Assembly: GCF_036237275.1 (NCBI RefSeq)
Contig: NZ_CP108352.1
Span: 8,085,501 to 8,149,500 of the forward strand
Origin: Streptomyces sp. NBC_01353
GTDB lineage: Bacteria; Actinomycetota; Actinomycetes; Streptomycetales; Streptomycetaceae
Length of the DNA: 64,000 nucleotides
Direction of reading: 5' to 3'
Positions 8,327-16,808 of this stretch are shown in pieces (positions within the stretch are counted from its first letter, which is position 1; every line of letters begins with the position of its first letter). Position numbers and translations under genes: made by a program. The notes below the pieces were generated by a model. That model did no database searches and was not told the DNA's origin. It saw only the letters and a program-made list of their open reading frames with translations.

Positions 8327-9195
8327 CGGGCCGCCTCCGCCTCGTCCTTGCGGGTACGTCGCAGATAGCCGAGCATCCCGAGAAACAGGACCGCCATCAG
8401 CAGCATGGTCAGGGCCGAGCCGAGCGGCCAGTTCTGGCCCTGGAAGAACTTGTCCTGGATCAGGTTGCCGATCATGATCTGGTCGGGGCCTCCCATGAGT
8501 TGGGCGCTGACGAAGTCACCCATGGCGGGCAGGAAGACGAGGACGCAGCCGGCGGCCGCGCCCTGCCGGGTGGCGGGGACGGTGACGAAGAGGAAGGTCC
8601 GTAGAGGACCTCCGTACAGATCGCGTCCGGCCTCGATGAGCGAGGTGTCCATGCGTTCCATGGCCGCGTACAGCGGGATGATCATGAAGACGACGAATCC
8701 GTAGACGAGTCCGGCGACGACGCCGAACCCGGTCTGCAGGATCCTGGTGCCGTCGTCGGCAACGCCGATCGCGCGCAGGGCCCTCAGCAGCGGCCCGTCG
8801 TCGGAGAGGACGACGGACCAGCCGTACATCCGTACCAGGTAGTTGGCGAAGAACGGCACGACGATCGCGGCGATGAGCAGGTTCTTGAAGCGTCCGCCGC
8901 TCATCGCGATGGCGTACGCGACCGGGTAGGCCACGGCCAGGCAGATGACGCAGGTGATCAGCGCGTAGCCGAGGGAGCGCAGCAGGACGGTGCGGTACGC
9001 CGGGTCGGCCAGCGCGGCGATGTTGTCGAAGTCGAGTCCGAACTGCGGGTTTCCGAGCGGGTCGGTGGTGCCGAACGCGAGGGTGGCCACCAGGATCAGG
9101 GAGGCGACGAGAAAGGCCGTCATCCACAAGGTGCCGGGGAGCATCAGCCAGGTCCACAGCCGGTCCGGCCGTCGCCGTCGATTGCGCAGTTCCAT
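8323..9195 (-). CDS. potB: Polyamine-type ABC transporter permease
   Basis: A 290-residue permease of the PotB type with six predicted membrane helices. The first is LWTWLMLPGTLWMTAFLVASL and the EAA-like loop reads SLIEAGRDLYGGPLRTFLFV. The length is normal for the family. It starts with ATG 1 base after the potD stop, with GAAGG just upstream inside the potD end, and overlaps potC by 4 bases. It forms the membrane channel with PotC for the substrate delivered by the PotD-like lipoprotein. Confidence 0.92.
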   Translation of the reverse strand: MELRNRRRRPDRLWTWLMLPGTLWMTAFLVASLILVATLAFGTTDPLGNPQFGLDFDNIAALADPAYRTVLLRSLGYALITCVICLAVAYPVAYAIAMSGGRFKNLLIAAIVVPFFANYLVRMYGWSVVLSDDGPLLRALRAIGVADDGTRILQTGFGVVAGLVYGFVVFMIIPLYAAMERMDTSLIEAGRDLYGGPLRTFLFVTVPATRQGAAAGCVLVFLPAMGDFVSAQLMGGPDQIMIGNLIQDKFFQGQNWPLGSALTMLLMAVLFLGMLGYLRRTRKDEAEAAR

Positions 9196-9196
9196 G

Positions 9197-10327
9197 TCAG
9201 CCGGCCTTCACATCGGTCCAGGCGGCGTCGCGGGCCTTCTCCCCCTGCGCGGTGCCGTTGCGGTAGAACAGGTCGTCCTTGAGGTCGGACGTGGACACCT
9301 GACACTGGGGGAAGGGCTCCACGAGTGCGGCGTACGTGTCCTCACTGCCGCGGACCGGCATCGGGTAGCCGATGTACTCGATGTTCTTCTTCACGTTCTC
9401 CGGGCGGAGCATGTAGTCGATGAAGAGCATCGCGGTGCCGGGGTGCTGCGCGTCGGCGGGGATGGCGTAACAGTCGGAGTTGACGGGGGCACCCTCCCGG
9501 GCGACCTCGAATCCGAAGACGGACGGGTCCTTCGCCTGGGCGAGCATGGCGGCCATGTCCCCGCTCCAGGCCTGGGTCATGTCGGCGTTGCCGTTGAGGA
9601 GGTTGTTGTAACTGTCACTGGAGAAGCCGCGCAGCCGGGGACGGAGCGAGCGGAGGGTGTCGGTGACGAGTTCGAGGTCGTCGGGGCTTTCGGTGGTGAG
9701 ACGGAGGTGGTGCTTGAGCGCGCCGATGCCGAGCACCTCGTCGCGGTCGTCGAGGACGAAGACCTTGCCCTTGGCCTGGTCGTTCCACAGGTCTTCCCAG
9801 GATCCGGTCAGATCGCCGAGCCGGTCCCTGCGCCAGCCGATGCCGGTCTTGTACATGGTGAAGGGGACCGTGTGCTCGGACAGCGGGTCGTACCAGGGGT
9901 TGGCGAAGTAGTCGTAAGTGCCGAACACCGCCTCGGCGTTCTTCAGCCGGGTGTGGTCGATCCGGCGCAGTCGGCCTCCCTGGGTGAGGCGCTCGGCCCA
10001 CTTCGCGGTGGGGAAGACGATGTCGTAACGGTTACCGGCGTTGAGCTTGGCGACCATGCCTTCCATCGAGTCGAAGTTCGACTGGACGACCTTGACGCCG
10101 TACTCCTTCTCGAAGCCCGCGAAGACGGCGGGGTCGACGAAGTCGGCCCAGTTGAAATAGACCAGGTCGCCGTCGACCTTGACGTCGATCGGCTTGTCCT
10201 CGGCCGCCTTTCCGGCCCGGTCGTCGGCGGACGAGAATCCGCAGCCGGCCGCCGTGAGGCCGAGGGCCGCGGCGCTGCCGGCGCGGAGCAGTGAACGTCG
10301 GGACAGGGAACGTGCCTCGGGGGACAT
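9197..10327 (-). CDS. potD: Polyamine-type substrate-binding lipoprotein, Tat-exported
   Basis: A 376-residue periplasmic-type binding protein of the spermidine/putrescine class. The leader has a twin-arginine motif (SRRSLLRAG) followed by lipobox LTAAGC, with Cys at about residue 29, so it is probably exported folded and lipid-anchored. The fold markers are LVYFNWADFVDPAVF near residue 55, VVQSNFDSMEGMVAKL, DIVFPTAKW, and MTQAWSGDMAAML in the second lobe. The ATG has GGAGAGGA upstream. It is the first transporter gene after the Rieske oxygenase gene, separated by a 226-bp gap containing a poly-G tract. The ligand is not known; a polyamine or quaternary amine is plausible. Confidence 0.9.
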   Translation of the reverse strand: MSPEARSLSRRSLLRAGSAAALGLTAAGCGFSSADDRAGKAAEDKPIDVKVDGDLVYFNWADFVDPAVFAGFEKEYGVKVVQSNFDSMEGMVAKLNAGNRYDIVFPTAKWAERLTQGGRLRRIDHTRLKNAEAVFGTYDYFANPWYDPLSEHTVPFTMYKTGIGWRRDRLGDLTGSWEDLWNDQAKGKVFVLDDRDEVLGIGALKHHLRLTTESPDDLELVTDTLRSLRPRLRGFSSDSYNNLLNGNADMTQAWSGDMAAMLAQAKDPSVFGFEVAREGAPVNSDCYAIPADAQHPGTAMLFIDYMLRPENVKKNIEYIGYPMPVRGSEDTYAALVEPFPQCQVSTSDLKDDLFYRNGTAQGEKARDAAWTDVKAG

Positions 10328-10456
10328 CTGGGTCCTCTCCGTAGGGCCGCAGGGGGACGGCGGAGGAACGAACGGGGCGTCGGGGGGCGCGGTGCGCGAG
10401 GACGCGGTGTGCGGAGGTGGGGCGGGTGGGGCGGGTCGGGTGCAGTGGGCGTCGGG

Positions 10457-10494
<38 letters not shown>

Positions 10495-10553
10495 CGGGCG
10501 CAGTGGGCGTCGGCCGGGGTGGGTCGGGCGCAGGGAGCGTCGGCCGCGGTGGC

Positions 10554-11879
10554 TCACCCGTCCGCTGCGTCGAGATCCGCCCGGATGCGCTCGGCGAACC
10601 AACCCACCGCCGACTCGCGACGCGACAGCGGACCGGGCTCGAACCCGGGGGTGGAGAGCCCCTGTTGGACGCGGGCGACCAGTTCGGCGTCCTCGTCGTT
10701 GGTGATCCAGCCGATGTGGATGTTGAGGCGTCGGGCGAGCCGGGTGCGCAGGCTCGTGCCGCGGCGGGTGTAGAACCCGCCTGGTACGGCCACGCGTTCC
10801 GTCGCCGTCGGGATCGCGGTCCAGGCCAGGACGTGGTCGGGGTAGAAGTCGATGAGGGTGTTGGGGTAGATCACCGCGTACCGCCAGACCCGTCGGTCGG
10901 CCTCGCCGAGGCCGGGCATGGGTGCGGCGATGCGTTGGTAGAGGCGTTCGGCCCAGTTCGAGGACGGCTTGTCCCTTAGGGGCGAGGTGAAGAGAACGTA
11001 GGACTCCTCGATTTCGCAGCTGTAGCCCTGGTAGTCGAGCAGCCGCATCAGACCGGGGTGCGCGACCGGGACGTGGTACCCCTCCAGGTAGTTGTCGACC
11101 GCCACCTTCCAGTTGGCGTCCTGCACTTCGGCGCCGGCGAGGTCGTGGATCCGGTCGCGGCCGACCGGCACCAGGTCGGCTCCGGCGTAGTGGCCGACCG
11201 CCTCGGCGAGTCCCGCGCACTGTTCTGCGAGCGGCACGGCGTCGAGGTCGAGGTTGACGAAGACGAAGCCGAGGAAGGACTCGACGCGGGCCGGGAAGAG
11301 ACCGAGACGGGGCTTGTCGAGGCAGGGGATCTGCCGAGCCTCCGGGGCTCCGACCAGGCTTCCGTCGAGTCGGTACGTCCAGCCGTGGTACGGGCAGCGG
11401 ATCGCCTTGCCGGCCGGTTCGGGGTCGGTGACCAGGCGCGTTCCGCGGTGGCGGCACACGTTGAGGTGGGCGGCCAGGCCGCTGTCCTCGGTGCGGACGA
11501 CCAGGACCTCCCGGTCCGCGACCTTGGCGGCGAGCCGGGCTCCGGGGTTCGGCAGGTCGGATTCGTGACAGACGACCTGCCAGGACTTGGCGAAGACATG
11601 CCGCATCTCCGCGGCCGCGGCGTCGGGGTCGGTGTAGTACCGGGCGGAGAGTGCGGGCGCGGGGACGTCTTGGTCGGACGTGTTCCGGCCCGGGGCGCTC
11701 CGACCTGGTGCGTCTTGGGTGGGGGAGGCCTCGGAGGGGGAGGCCAGGGGCGCGGAGGCCTGCGGCGGGGAGGCCAAGGTGGGGGTGCCCTCGGCGGAAG
11801 CTACGTGGGCCGGAGCGTTCTGGCTGGACGGCTCCCGGCCGGGCGGGCTGAGCGGTGTTTCGGGGGCTCTGGATTGCAT
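10554..11879 (-). CDS. Rieske non-heme iron oxygenase, alpha subunit (CntA/GbcA-like)
   Basis: A 441-residue oxygenase. The Rieske [2Fe-2S] ligands are C142-x-H144 (CRHRGT) and C162-xx-H165 (CPYHGW). The mononuclear iron site is NYLEGYHVPVAHPG with H269 and H274. The residue that bridges the two centres is Glu (E266) where most Rieske oxygenases have Asp, a feature known from carnitine and glycine-betaine monooxygenases. That supports a quaternary-ammonium substrate but does not prove it. The first 75 residues are an Ala/Pro/Ser-rich extension unusual for the family. The start has GGAGGAG upstream. It is the first gene of the leftward operon. Its electrons may come from the flavoprotein and ferredoxin encoded divergently. 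Confidence 0.9.
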   Translation of the reverse strand: MQSRAPETPLSPPGREPSSQNAPAHVASAEGTPTLASPPQASAPLASPSEASPTQDAPGRSAPGRNTSDQDVPAPALSARYYTDPDAAAAEMRHVFAKSWQVVCHESDLPNPGARLAAKVADREVLVVRTEDSGLAAHLNVCRHRGTRLVTDPEPAGKAIRCPYHGWTYRLDGSLVGAPEARQIPCLDKPRLGLFPARVESFLGFVFVNLDLDAVPLAEQCAGLAEAVGHYAGADLVPVGRDRIHDLAGAEVQDANWKVAVDNYLEGYHVPVAHPGLMRLLDYQGYSCEIEESYVLFTSPLRDKPSSNWAERLYQRIAAPMPGLGEADRRVWRYAVIYPNTLIDFYPDHVLAWTAIPTATERVAVPGGFYTRRGTSLRTRLARRLNIHIGWITNDEDAELVARVQQGLSTPGFEPGPLSRRESAVGWFAERIRADLDAADG

Positions 11880-11981
11880 CGTGTGACTCCTCCGTGCCGG
11901 CCGTGCGGCGATCGGTGTCGGGCATCGATGTCGAGACGACCCAGCTGCGGGCAGGTGGTCGGGGCGGGCGCCGGGACCAGA

Positions 11982-12086
11982 CTGACCGATTGGACAGCCA
12001 GAGTGCTGGCTGAATTCCGTCGGGTCAAGACTTGTACGCTGACCGATTGGTCAGCTAGCGTGATTCCTGGCTGACCGATCGGTCAG
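11982..12086. promoter_or_regulatory. Three TetR-type operator palindromes between divergent operons
   Basis: Three related dyads lie in the 452-bp gap between the Rieske gene and the rightward operon. Site 1 is CTGACCGATTGGACAG (11982-11997), imperfect. Site 2 is GCTGACCGATTGGTCAGC (12038-12055), palindromic apart from its central two bases. Site 3 is CTGACCGATCGGTCAG (12071-12086), a perfect palindrome. The TGACCG...CGGTCA core is typical of TetR-family operators. The likely binder is the TetR encoded at 20259, the last gene of the rightward operon. The remaining sequence to 12331 is C-rich and I see no gene in it. Confidence 0.75.
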
Positions 12087-12331
12087 TGAGTCTGTTCCAC
12101 GTCGCTGCTCCGGCGTTCATCCGCCTCTGACCTGCACATCTGCTCGTCGGGCCGGACGCAGCCCGGCGCGCCCCGGCACCCGCCAGGGGGCCGCGCACCT
12201 CTTCCTCCCTCCCTCTGCCGCACGCCACCGGCACTCCCGTGGCGAGCCCCGGGCCCACGTACCCCGGCCCTCGGCTCCCTCGGCCACCCGGCCGGTTCGG
12301 TCACGGCACCCCACCTCTAGCGGAGGCACCC

Positions 12332-12970
12332 ATGAGCGCTCGTCGGCGTCTGGACTGGCTCGGGCTCACCCCCGAACCCGAGCGGGAACTGCCCGCGGCG
12401 GTCGCCGCCCTGCGCGTCGCCTCGGGCGCCGCATCAGGCACTGCATCGGGTGCCGCGCAGAGCTCGTCCGCCGCTCGGGCGGAACTCGCGGCCGCCGAGC
12501 GGCGCCGCGTAGAACGCCTGGTCCTGCGGGGCAGCCGACACAGCTGGCTGCGCTACCTCGCCGAAGTCACGGCCCTGGTCACAGCCGTGGCAGCACGGAC
12601 GGTGAGGTCCGGCGACGGCCAAGGCGACTGTGACGGCCAAGGCGAAGGCCAGGGCGAAGGCCAAGTTCAAGGCCAAGGCGAAGGCCAAGGCGAAGGCCAA
12701 GGCGACTGTGACAGCCAAGGCGAAGGCCAAGGCGAAGGCCAAGGCCCTAACCAAAGCCGCGACCCCGACCCCATCAAGAACAGCCCCCCACCCCCGCCCG
12801 ACGACCACGCGGCCGCCCTGCTCGCCGCCGAGGTGGTCCTCGACCACCACCACATGCTCATCGGCCTCCCGGGCGCGGGATACGGCCGCACCTCGGGGGA
12901 CCGCGCCGCGCTCGAAAGGGCGGTACGGACCCTGCGCACCCAGCACCCCCGCACTGGAGAGAGCCGATGA
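12332..12970 (+). CDS. Hypothetical protein with Gly-Gln/Glu repeat tract
   Basis: A 212-residue protein from the ATG at 12332 (RBS GGAGG). The N-terminal half is Ala/Arg/Leu-rich and helical in character. The middle (about 94-145) is a repeat region reading GQGEGQGEGQ and GQGDCD. The C-terminal part (ending RAVRTLRTQHPRTGESR) is again helical, with DHHHMLIGLPGAGYGR. The stop overlaps the next gene by 4 bases (ATGA), which fixes the reading frame. It is the first gene of the rightward operon, so it probably serves the same pathway, but I recognise no family. Confidence 0.7.
   Translation: MSARRRLDWLGLTPEPERELPAAVAALRVASGAASGTASGAAQSSSAARAELAAAERRRVERLVLRGSRHSWLRYLAEVTALVTAVAARTVRSGDGQGDCDGQGEGQGEGQVQGQGEGQGEGQGDCDSQGEGQGEGQGPNQSRDPDPIKNSPPPPPDDHAAALLAAEVVLDHHHMLIGLPGAGYGRTSGDRAALERAVRTLRTQHPRTGESR
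12613..12747 (+). repeat. Tandem GGCCAA/GGCGAA hexamer repeats
   Basis: About 135 bp built from six-base units GGCCAA and GGCGAA. A longer unit starting GGCCAAGGCGACTGTGAC occurs twice about 78 bp apart. It encodes the Gly-Gln/Gly-Glu tract of the overlapping gene; another frame would give Lys-Ala repeats. Confidence 0.85.
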
Positions 12971-14283
12971 CCACGATCCGCCACCCGACGGCGCAGTCCC
13001 CGGGATCCGTACTCGGAGCGGCGCCGGAGGTCACCGAGAGCGCCGCCGCCTACCGCGCGACCGGCGGGTACGCCGAAGCCACCGGCCCGGAGGAGCTGCT
13101 GCGTCACCTGGAAGCGTCCGGACTGCGCGGCCGCGGCGGGGCCGGCTTCCCGGCCGCCGTCAAGCTGCGCGCCGTACGCGAGCAGGGCGGCGCCCCGGTC
13201 GTCGTGGCCAACGGGGAGGAGGGCGAGCCCGGTTCGGTCAAGGACCGCTGGCTGTTGCGGGCCCGTCCCCACCTGGTCCTCGACGGCCTCGCCCACGCCG
13301 CCGCGATCACCGGCGCCGTACGCGGCTACGTCTACCTCTCGGACCCGGAAGCGGGCGCACGCGTCCGCCGGGCCCTCACCGAGCACCGTTCGCCCCTGCC
13401 CGTCGAGGTCGTGGAGACCACCCACACCTACGTCGCCGGCGAGGAGACCGCGGTCGTACGCAGGATCGACGGCGGCCCGGCCCTGCCCACCGCCAAACCG
13501 CCCCGCCCCTTCGAGAAGGGCGTCGGCGGTGCGCCGACCCTCGTCGCCAACGTCGAGACGCTCGCCCGGATCGCCCTGACGGCGGCCCGACCCGGTCTGC
13601 GCGAGCGGATCGCCCGGACCACCCTGGTCACGCTGTCCGGCGGGACCACGACCGCCGTGCTCACCGAAGTCCCGTACGGCGTCCCGCTGCGCACCCTCGC
13701 GGCGCTGCAGGGCACCCCGGACGCGGCCGGCGCACTCATGGGCGGGCTGTTCGGCGGACTCGTCGACGCCCGCGCCCTGGATCTCCCCCTCGAACCCCAC
13801 GCCCTCGCCGCGGCCGGCACCGCGCTCGGCTGCGGAGCGATCCGCTTCCTCGCCGCCGACACCTGCCCGGTGTCCACCGCCGCCGACGCGGTCGGCCACC
13901 TCGCGGCCGAGAGCGCGCGCCAGTGCGGAGTCTGCGTGTCCGGTACGGCGGCGATCCGAGACGCACTGGACGCCCTCGCCGCGGGCTCGGCAGGACCCGA
14001 CACCGCCGCCCACCTCCACCGGTGGTCGCAGGGACTGCCAGGGCGCGGCGCGTGCGGCCTGCTCGACGCAGCCGCGGGCACGGCCGGCAGCCTCTTGCGT
14101 GCCTTCCCCGACCTCGTCCCGTACCACCTCGACCTGCCGTGCGCCGCCTGTGCCGCACGCCCTCACACGGGCGCTCCGGGGCGACTCGCCGTGGCCGTAC
14201 CCGCGGTCACGGGCGCGGCCGCTTCCACCGCCCCCGGCACCCCGTCCCGTACTCCGCTGCCCGTGCTGAAAGGAACGCCGTGA
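12967..14283 (+). CDS. NuoF-like NADH:acceptor flavoprotein
   Basis: A 438-residue protein of the complex I 51-kDa (NuoF) family. FMN/NADH motifs are SGLRGRGGAGFPAAVKL (about 51-67) and ANGEEGEPGSVKDR (about 81-94), followed by an SLBB-like part and a C-terminal iron-sulfur region. The usual CxxCxxC...C cluster ligands are incomplete: C320 and C323 are present, the third position is Gly, and C363 is present. An extra CAAC pair lies at about 392-395. It is not beside other complex I genes but overlaps a ferredoxin gene by 4 bases. I infer a dedicated reductase passing electrons from NADH to that ferredoxin, perhaps for the Rieske oxygenase. Confidence 0.85.
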   Translation: MTTIRHPTAQSPGSVLGAAPEVTESAAAYRATGGYAEATGPEELLRHLEASGLRGRGGAGFPAAVKLRAVREQGGAPVVVANGEEGEPGSVKDRWLLRARPHLVLDGLAHAAAITGAVRGYVYLSDPEAGARVRRALTEHRSPLPVEVVETTHTYVAGEETAVVRRIDGGPALPTAKPPRPFEKGVGGAPTLVANVETLARIALTAARPGLRERIARTTLVTLSGGTTTAVLTEVPYGVPLRTLAALQGTPDAAGALMGGLFGGLVDARALDLPLEPHALAAAGTALGCGAIRFLAADTCPVSTAADAVGHLAAESARQCGVCVSGTAAIRDALDALAAGSAGPDTAAHLHRWSQGLPGRGACGLLDAAAGTAGSLLRAFPDLVPYHLDLPCAACAARPHTGAPGRLAVAVPAVTGAAASTAPGTPSRTPLPVLKGTP

Positions 14284-14471
14284 AACTCCTGTTGGACTCC
14301 ACCCTCTGCCAGGGCTACGGACTGTGCCAGGAACACGCACCCGAGCTCGTCGAACTCGACGAGTGGGGGTACGCGAACGTCATCGCCCTCTCCGTCCCGC
14401 CCGCCGCCGAGGACGAGGCGCGCGCCTGTGCGGCCAGCTGCCCCAACTCCGCCCTTCGACTGGAGCGTTGA
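14280..14471 (+). CDS. Small 3Fe-4S-type ferredoxin
   Basis: A 63-residue ferredoxin starting with GTG (VKLLLDSTLCQGYGLCQEHA). Its cysteine pattern is C10-x5-C16 and C54-P, matching the 3Fe-4S ferredoxins that serve actinobacterial P450s and some oxygenases; C50 is extra. The GTG overlaps the stop of the NuoF-like gene and the stop is 1 base before the next start, so it is embedded in the operon. It probably carries electrons from the flavoprotein to an oxygenase. No P450 gene is seen in the window, which makes the divergent Rieske oxygenase the best candidate partner. Confidence 0.88.
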   Translation: MKLLLDSTLCQGYGLCQEHAPELVELDEWGYANVIALSVPPAAEDEARACAASCPNSALRLER

Positions 14472-14472
14472 C

Positions 14473-16701
14473 ATGGCACGTGACCTGACCTCGCTCTTCG
14501 ACCCCGGCTCCGTCGCCGTCGTCGGCGCCAGCGACGACCCGGCGAAGTACGGCCACGCCGTGGCCTCCCAGGCGCTGCGCGCCCCCGACCGGCGGCCCGT
14601 GCACCTCGTCAACCGGCGCGGCGGCACCGTCCTCGGCCGGACGGCGGCCACCTCCCTCGCCGAGATCGGCGAACCCGTCGAACTGGTGGTGATCTCCGTC
14701 CCCGGCGCCGGTTTCGAGGCCGCCGTCGACGACGCGCTGGCCTGCGGGGCGAAGGCGATCGTCGGCATCACCGCCGGATTCGCGGAGGCCGGCCCCGCCG
14801 GACTGGCCCGGCAGCGGGCGGTCGCCGCGCGCGTCCGGGACGCCGGAGCCGTCCTCGTCGGCCCCAACTGCCTGGGCATCGCCGACAACACCACCGAGCT
14901 GTACCTCGCCTCGGACCGGTTCGCACCCGGCGGCGTCGCCCTGCTGAGCCAGAGCGGCAACCTCGCCCTCGAACTCCAGCTCCGCGGCGCGCCGCACGGC
15001 CTCGGCTTCTCCCGTTTCGTCTCCCTCGGCAACCAGGCCGACGTCACCCTCGTCGACCTCGTCGAGGACTGCGCCCGCCACGAGGCCACCTCGGTGATCG
15101 CCGTGTACGCGGAGGACTTCGGCGACGGCAGGGCGTTCGCCCGGGCCGCGGCCGAGGCGGGCAAACCGGTCGTCCTGCTCACTGCCGGCCGGGGCACGGC
15201 CTCGGCCCGCAGCGCCCAGTCGCACACCGGCGCGCTCACCACCTCGGCCGACGTGGTCGCCGCCGCCTGCCGCGACGCGGGCGTCGAACTCGTCCGTACA
15301 CCACGGGAGATGACCATCGTGCTGGCCGCGCTGAGCGGCGGGGTGCGTACGAGCGGACGGCGGACCGCGGTCTTCACCGACGGCGGCGGCCACGGTGCGA
15401 TCGCGGCCGATGCCGCCGAGGACGCCGGGCTCGACGTGCCGGAGCTCGACGCGCCGACGCAGGACCGGCTGCGGACGGTGCTCTGGGACCAGTCCGCGGT
15501 CGGCAACCCGGTCGACCTGGCCGGGATGGGGGAGCAGCGCCCTCTCTCGTACGCCGACACCGTCGCGGAACTGCTCGCGGCGGAGGAGGTCGACGCCGTC
15601 CTGATGACGGGGTACTTCGGTGGCTACGCCGCCTCCGACGGCGGCCTGGGCGGTGGCCCCGCCGGCGGCTCCGTCCTGGCGGAGGGCGAGACGCGGGCGG
15701 CGAAGGAGATCGTCGCGCACCTCGCCGCGATGCCGAAGCCCCTGGTCGTGCAGTCGATGTACCCGCAGTCGCCGAGCTGCCGGGTGTTGGTGGAGGGCGG
15801 AGTGCCGGTGTTCTCCGCCACCGAGGACGCCGCCCGCGCCTTGGCGGCGATGACGGGCCGGGCGGTGGTCGGTTCGTCACCGGAGGCGTCCGGCGGGGCG
15901 CCGTCCGGTGCGCCCTCTGGGCCTTCGTCCGGTGTGTCCTCCGGGCCTTCGTCCCCGACGCCCTCCGGGCCACCGTCCCCGGCGTCCTCCGGGCCGTCGG
16001 CACGGCCGTCGTCCGGAGCAGCAGTCGATGTGTCGTCCCGGATCGCACCCCTGCCCGCCATTCGGCCGCCGCTGCGGGACCCCGGCTACCACGGGATCCG
16101 GGCGCTGCTGGAAGACGCCGGGGTGCCGTTCCCACCCGCCCGCGAGATCACCGACGAGGCCAGACTGCTGGCCGCGGCAGGGGAGTTCGACGGTCCGTAC
16201 GTGCTGAAGGCCCTGCACGTACTGCACAAGTCCGACGCCGGCGGAGTGGTGCTGCGTCTGGCCGACCGCGACGCCCTCCTGGCCGTGTACCGGGACATGC
16301 ATGCCCGGCTCGGGGCCCCCTTGTACTCGGTCGAGGCGATGGCCGACCTCTCGGACGGTGTCGAGCTGATCGTGGGCGTGAACCGCGACCCGCGGTTCGG
16401 GCCCGTGGCCATGGTCGGGCTCGGCGGGGTTCTCACCGAGTCCCTGCGCGACGTCGCCTTCTCGCTCGCGCCCGTACCCGCCGGGCGAGCCGAAGAGCTG
16501 CTCCGTGGCCTGCGGACCGCCGCGCTGCTTGCGGGCGTACGGGGCCGACCGGCCGTCGACGTGGCCGCCGCAGCCGCCGTGATCGAACGCATCACCGCCG
16601 TGGCCGCCGCCCACCCGGAGATCGCCGAGCTGGAGGTCAACCCCCTCCTTGTACGCCCTGAGGGCGCCCTGGCCCTGGACGCCCGGGCCGTCCTCGGCTG
16701 A
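14473..16701 (+). CDS. ADP-forming acyl-CoA synthetase (acetate-CoA ligase family)
   Basis: A 742-residue fused synthetase. The N-terminal CoA-binding Rossmann domain begins SLFDPGSVAVVGASDDPAKYG. Succinyl-CoA-ligase-like domains follow, with LVGPNCLGI and the SHTGAL segment at about residue 251, near the family's phospho-histidine. A 50-residue Ser/Gly/Pro linker (about 475-525) leads into an ATP-grasp domain with PYVLKALHVLHKSDAGGVVL and ELEVNPLLV near the C-terminus. The family makes an acyl-CoA from the acid with ATP, giving ADP and phosphate. It starts 1 base after the ferredoxin stop. In this operon it would activate the pathway's carboxylic acid for the acyl-CoA dehydrogenases that follow. 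Confidence 0.88.
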   Translation: MARDLTSLFDPGSVAVVGASDDPAKYGHAVASQALRAPDRRPVHLVNRRGGTVLGRTAATSLAEIGEPVELVVISVPGAGFEAAVDDALACGAKAIVGITAGFAEAGPAGLARQRAVAARVRDAGAVLVGPNCLGIADNTTELYLASDRFAPGGVALLSQSGNLALELQLRGAPHGLGFSRFVSLGNQADVTLVDLVEDCARHEATSVIAVYAEDFGDGRAFARAAAEAGKPVVLLTAGRGTASARSAQSHTGALTTSADVVAAACRDAGVELVRTPREMTIVLAALSGGVRTSGRRTAVFTDGGGHGAIAADAAEDAGLDVPELDAPTQDRLRTVLWDQSAVGNPVDLAGMGEQRPLSYADTVAELLAAEEVDAVLMTGYFGGYAASDGGLGGGPAGGSVLAEGETRAAKEIVAHLAAMPKPLVVQSMYPQSPSCRVLVEGGVPVFSATEDAARALAAMTGRAVVGSSPEASGGAPSGAPSGPSSGVSSGPSSPTPSGPPSPASSGPSARPSSGAAVDVSSRIAPLPAIRPPLRDPGYHGIRALLEDAGVPFPPAREITDEARLLAAAGEFDGPYVLKALHVLHKSDAGGVVLRLADRDALLAVYRDMHARLGAPLYSVEAMADLSDGVELIVGVNRDPRFGPVAMVGLGGVLTESLRDVAFSLAPVPAGRAEELLRGLRTAALLAGVRGRPAVDVAAAAAVIERITAVAAAHPEIAELEVNPLLVRPEGALALDARAVLG

Positions 16702-16808
16702 TCGCCCAGCCCCGGCCCCCTCCCCCCGGCACTGCCCCCGGACGCACGGGCGCTGTCCCGGGGCGCCCGCCCCACGCCCGCTCCCACCCCTATGCCCTGG
16801 AGGGCACC

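Noticed and set aside
12630-14471. 613-residue open frame beginning with a Lys-Ala repeat (KAKAKA)
   Set aside because: It overlaps the NuoF-like and ferredoxin genes in another frame. After the repeat it becomes Arg/Pro/Thr-rich without domains, typical of high-GC shadow frames.
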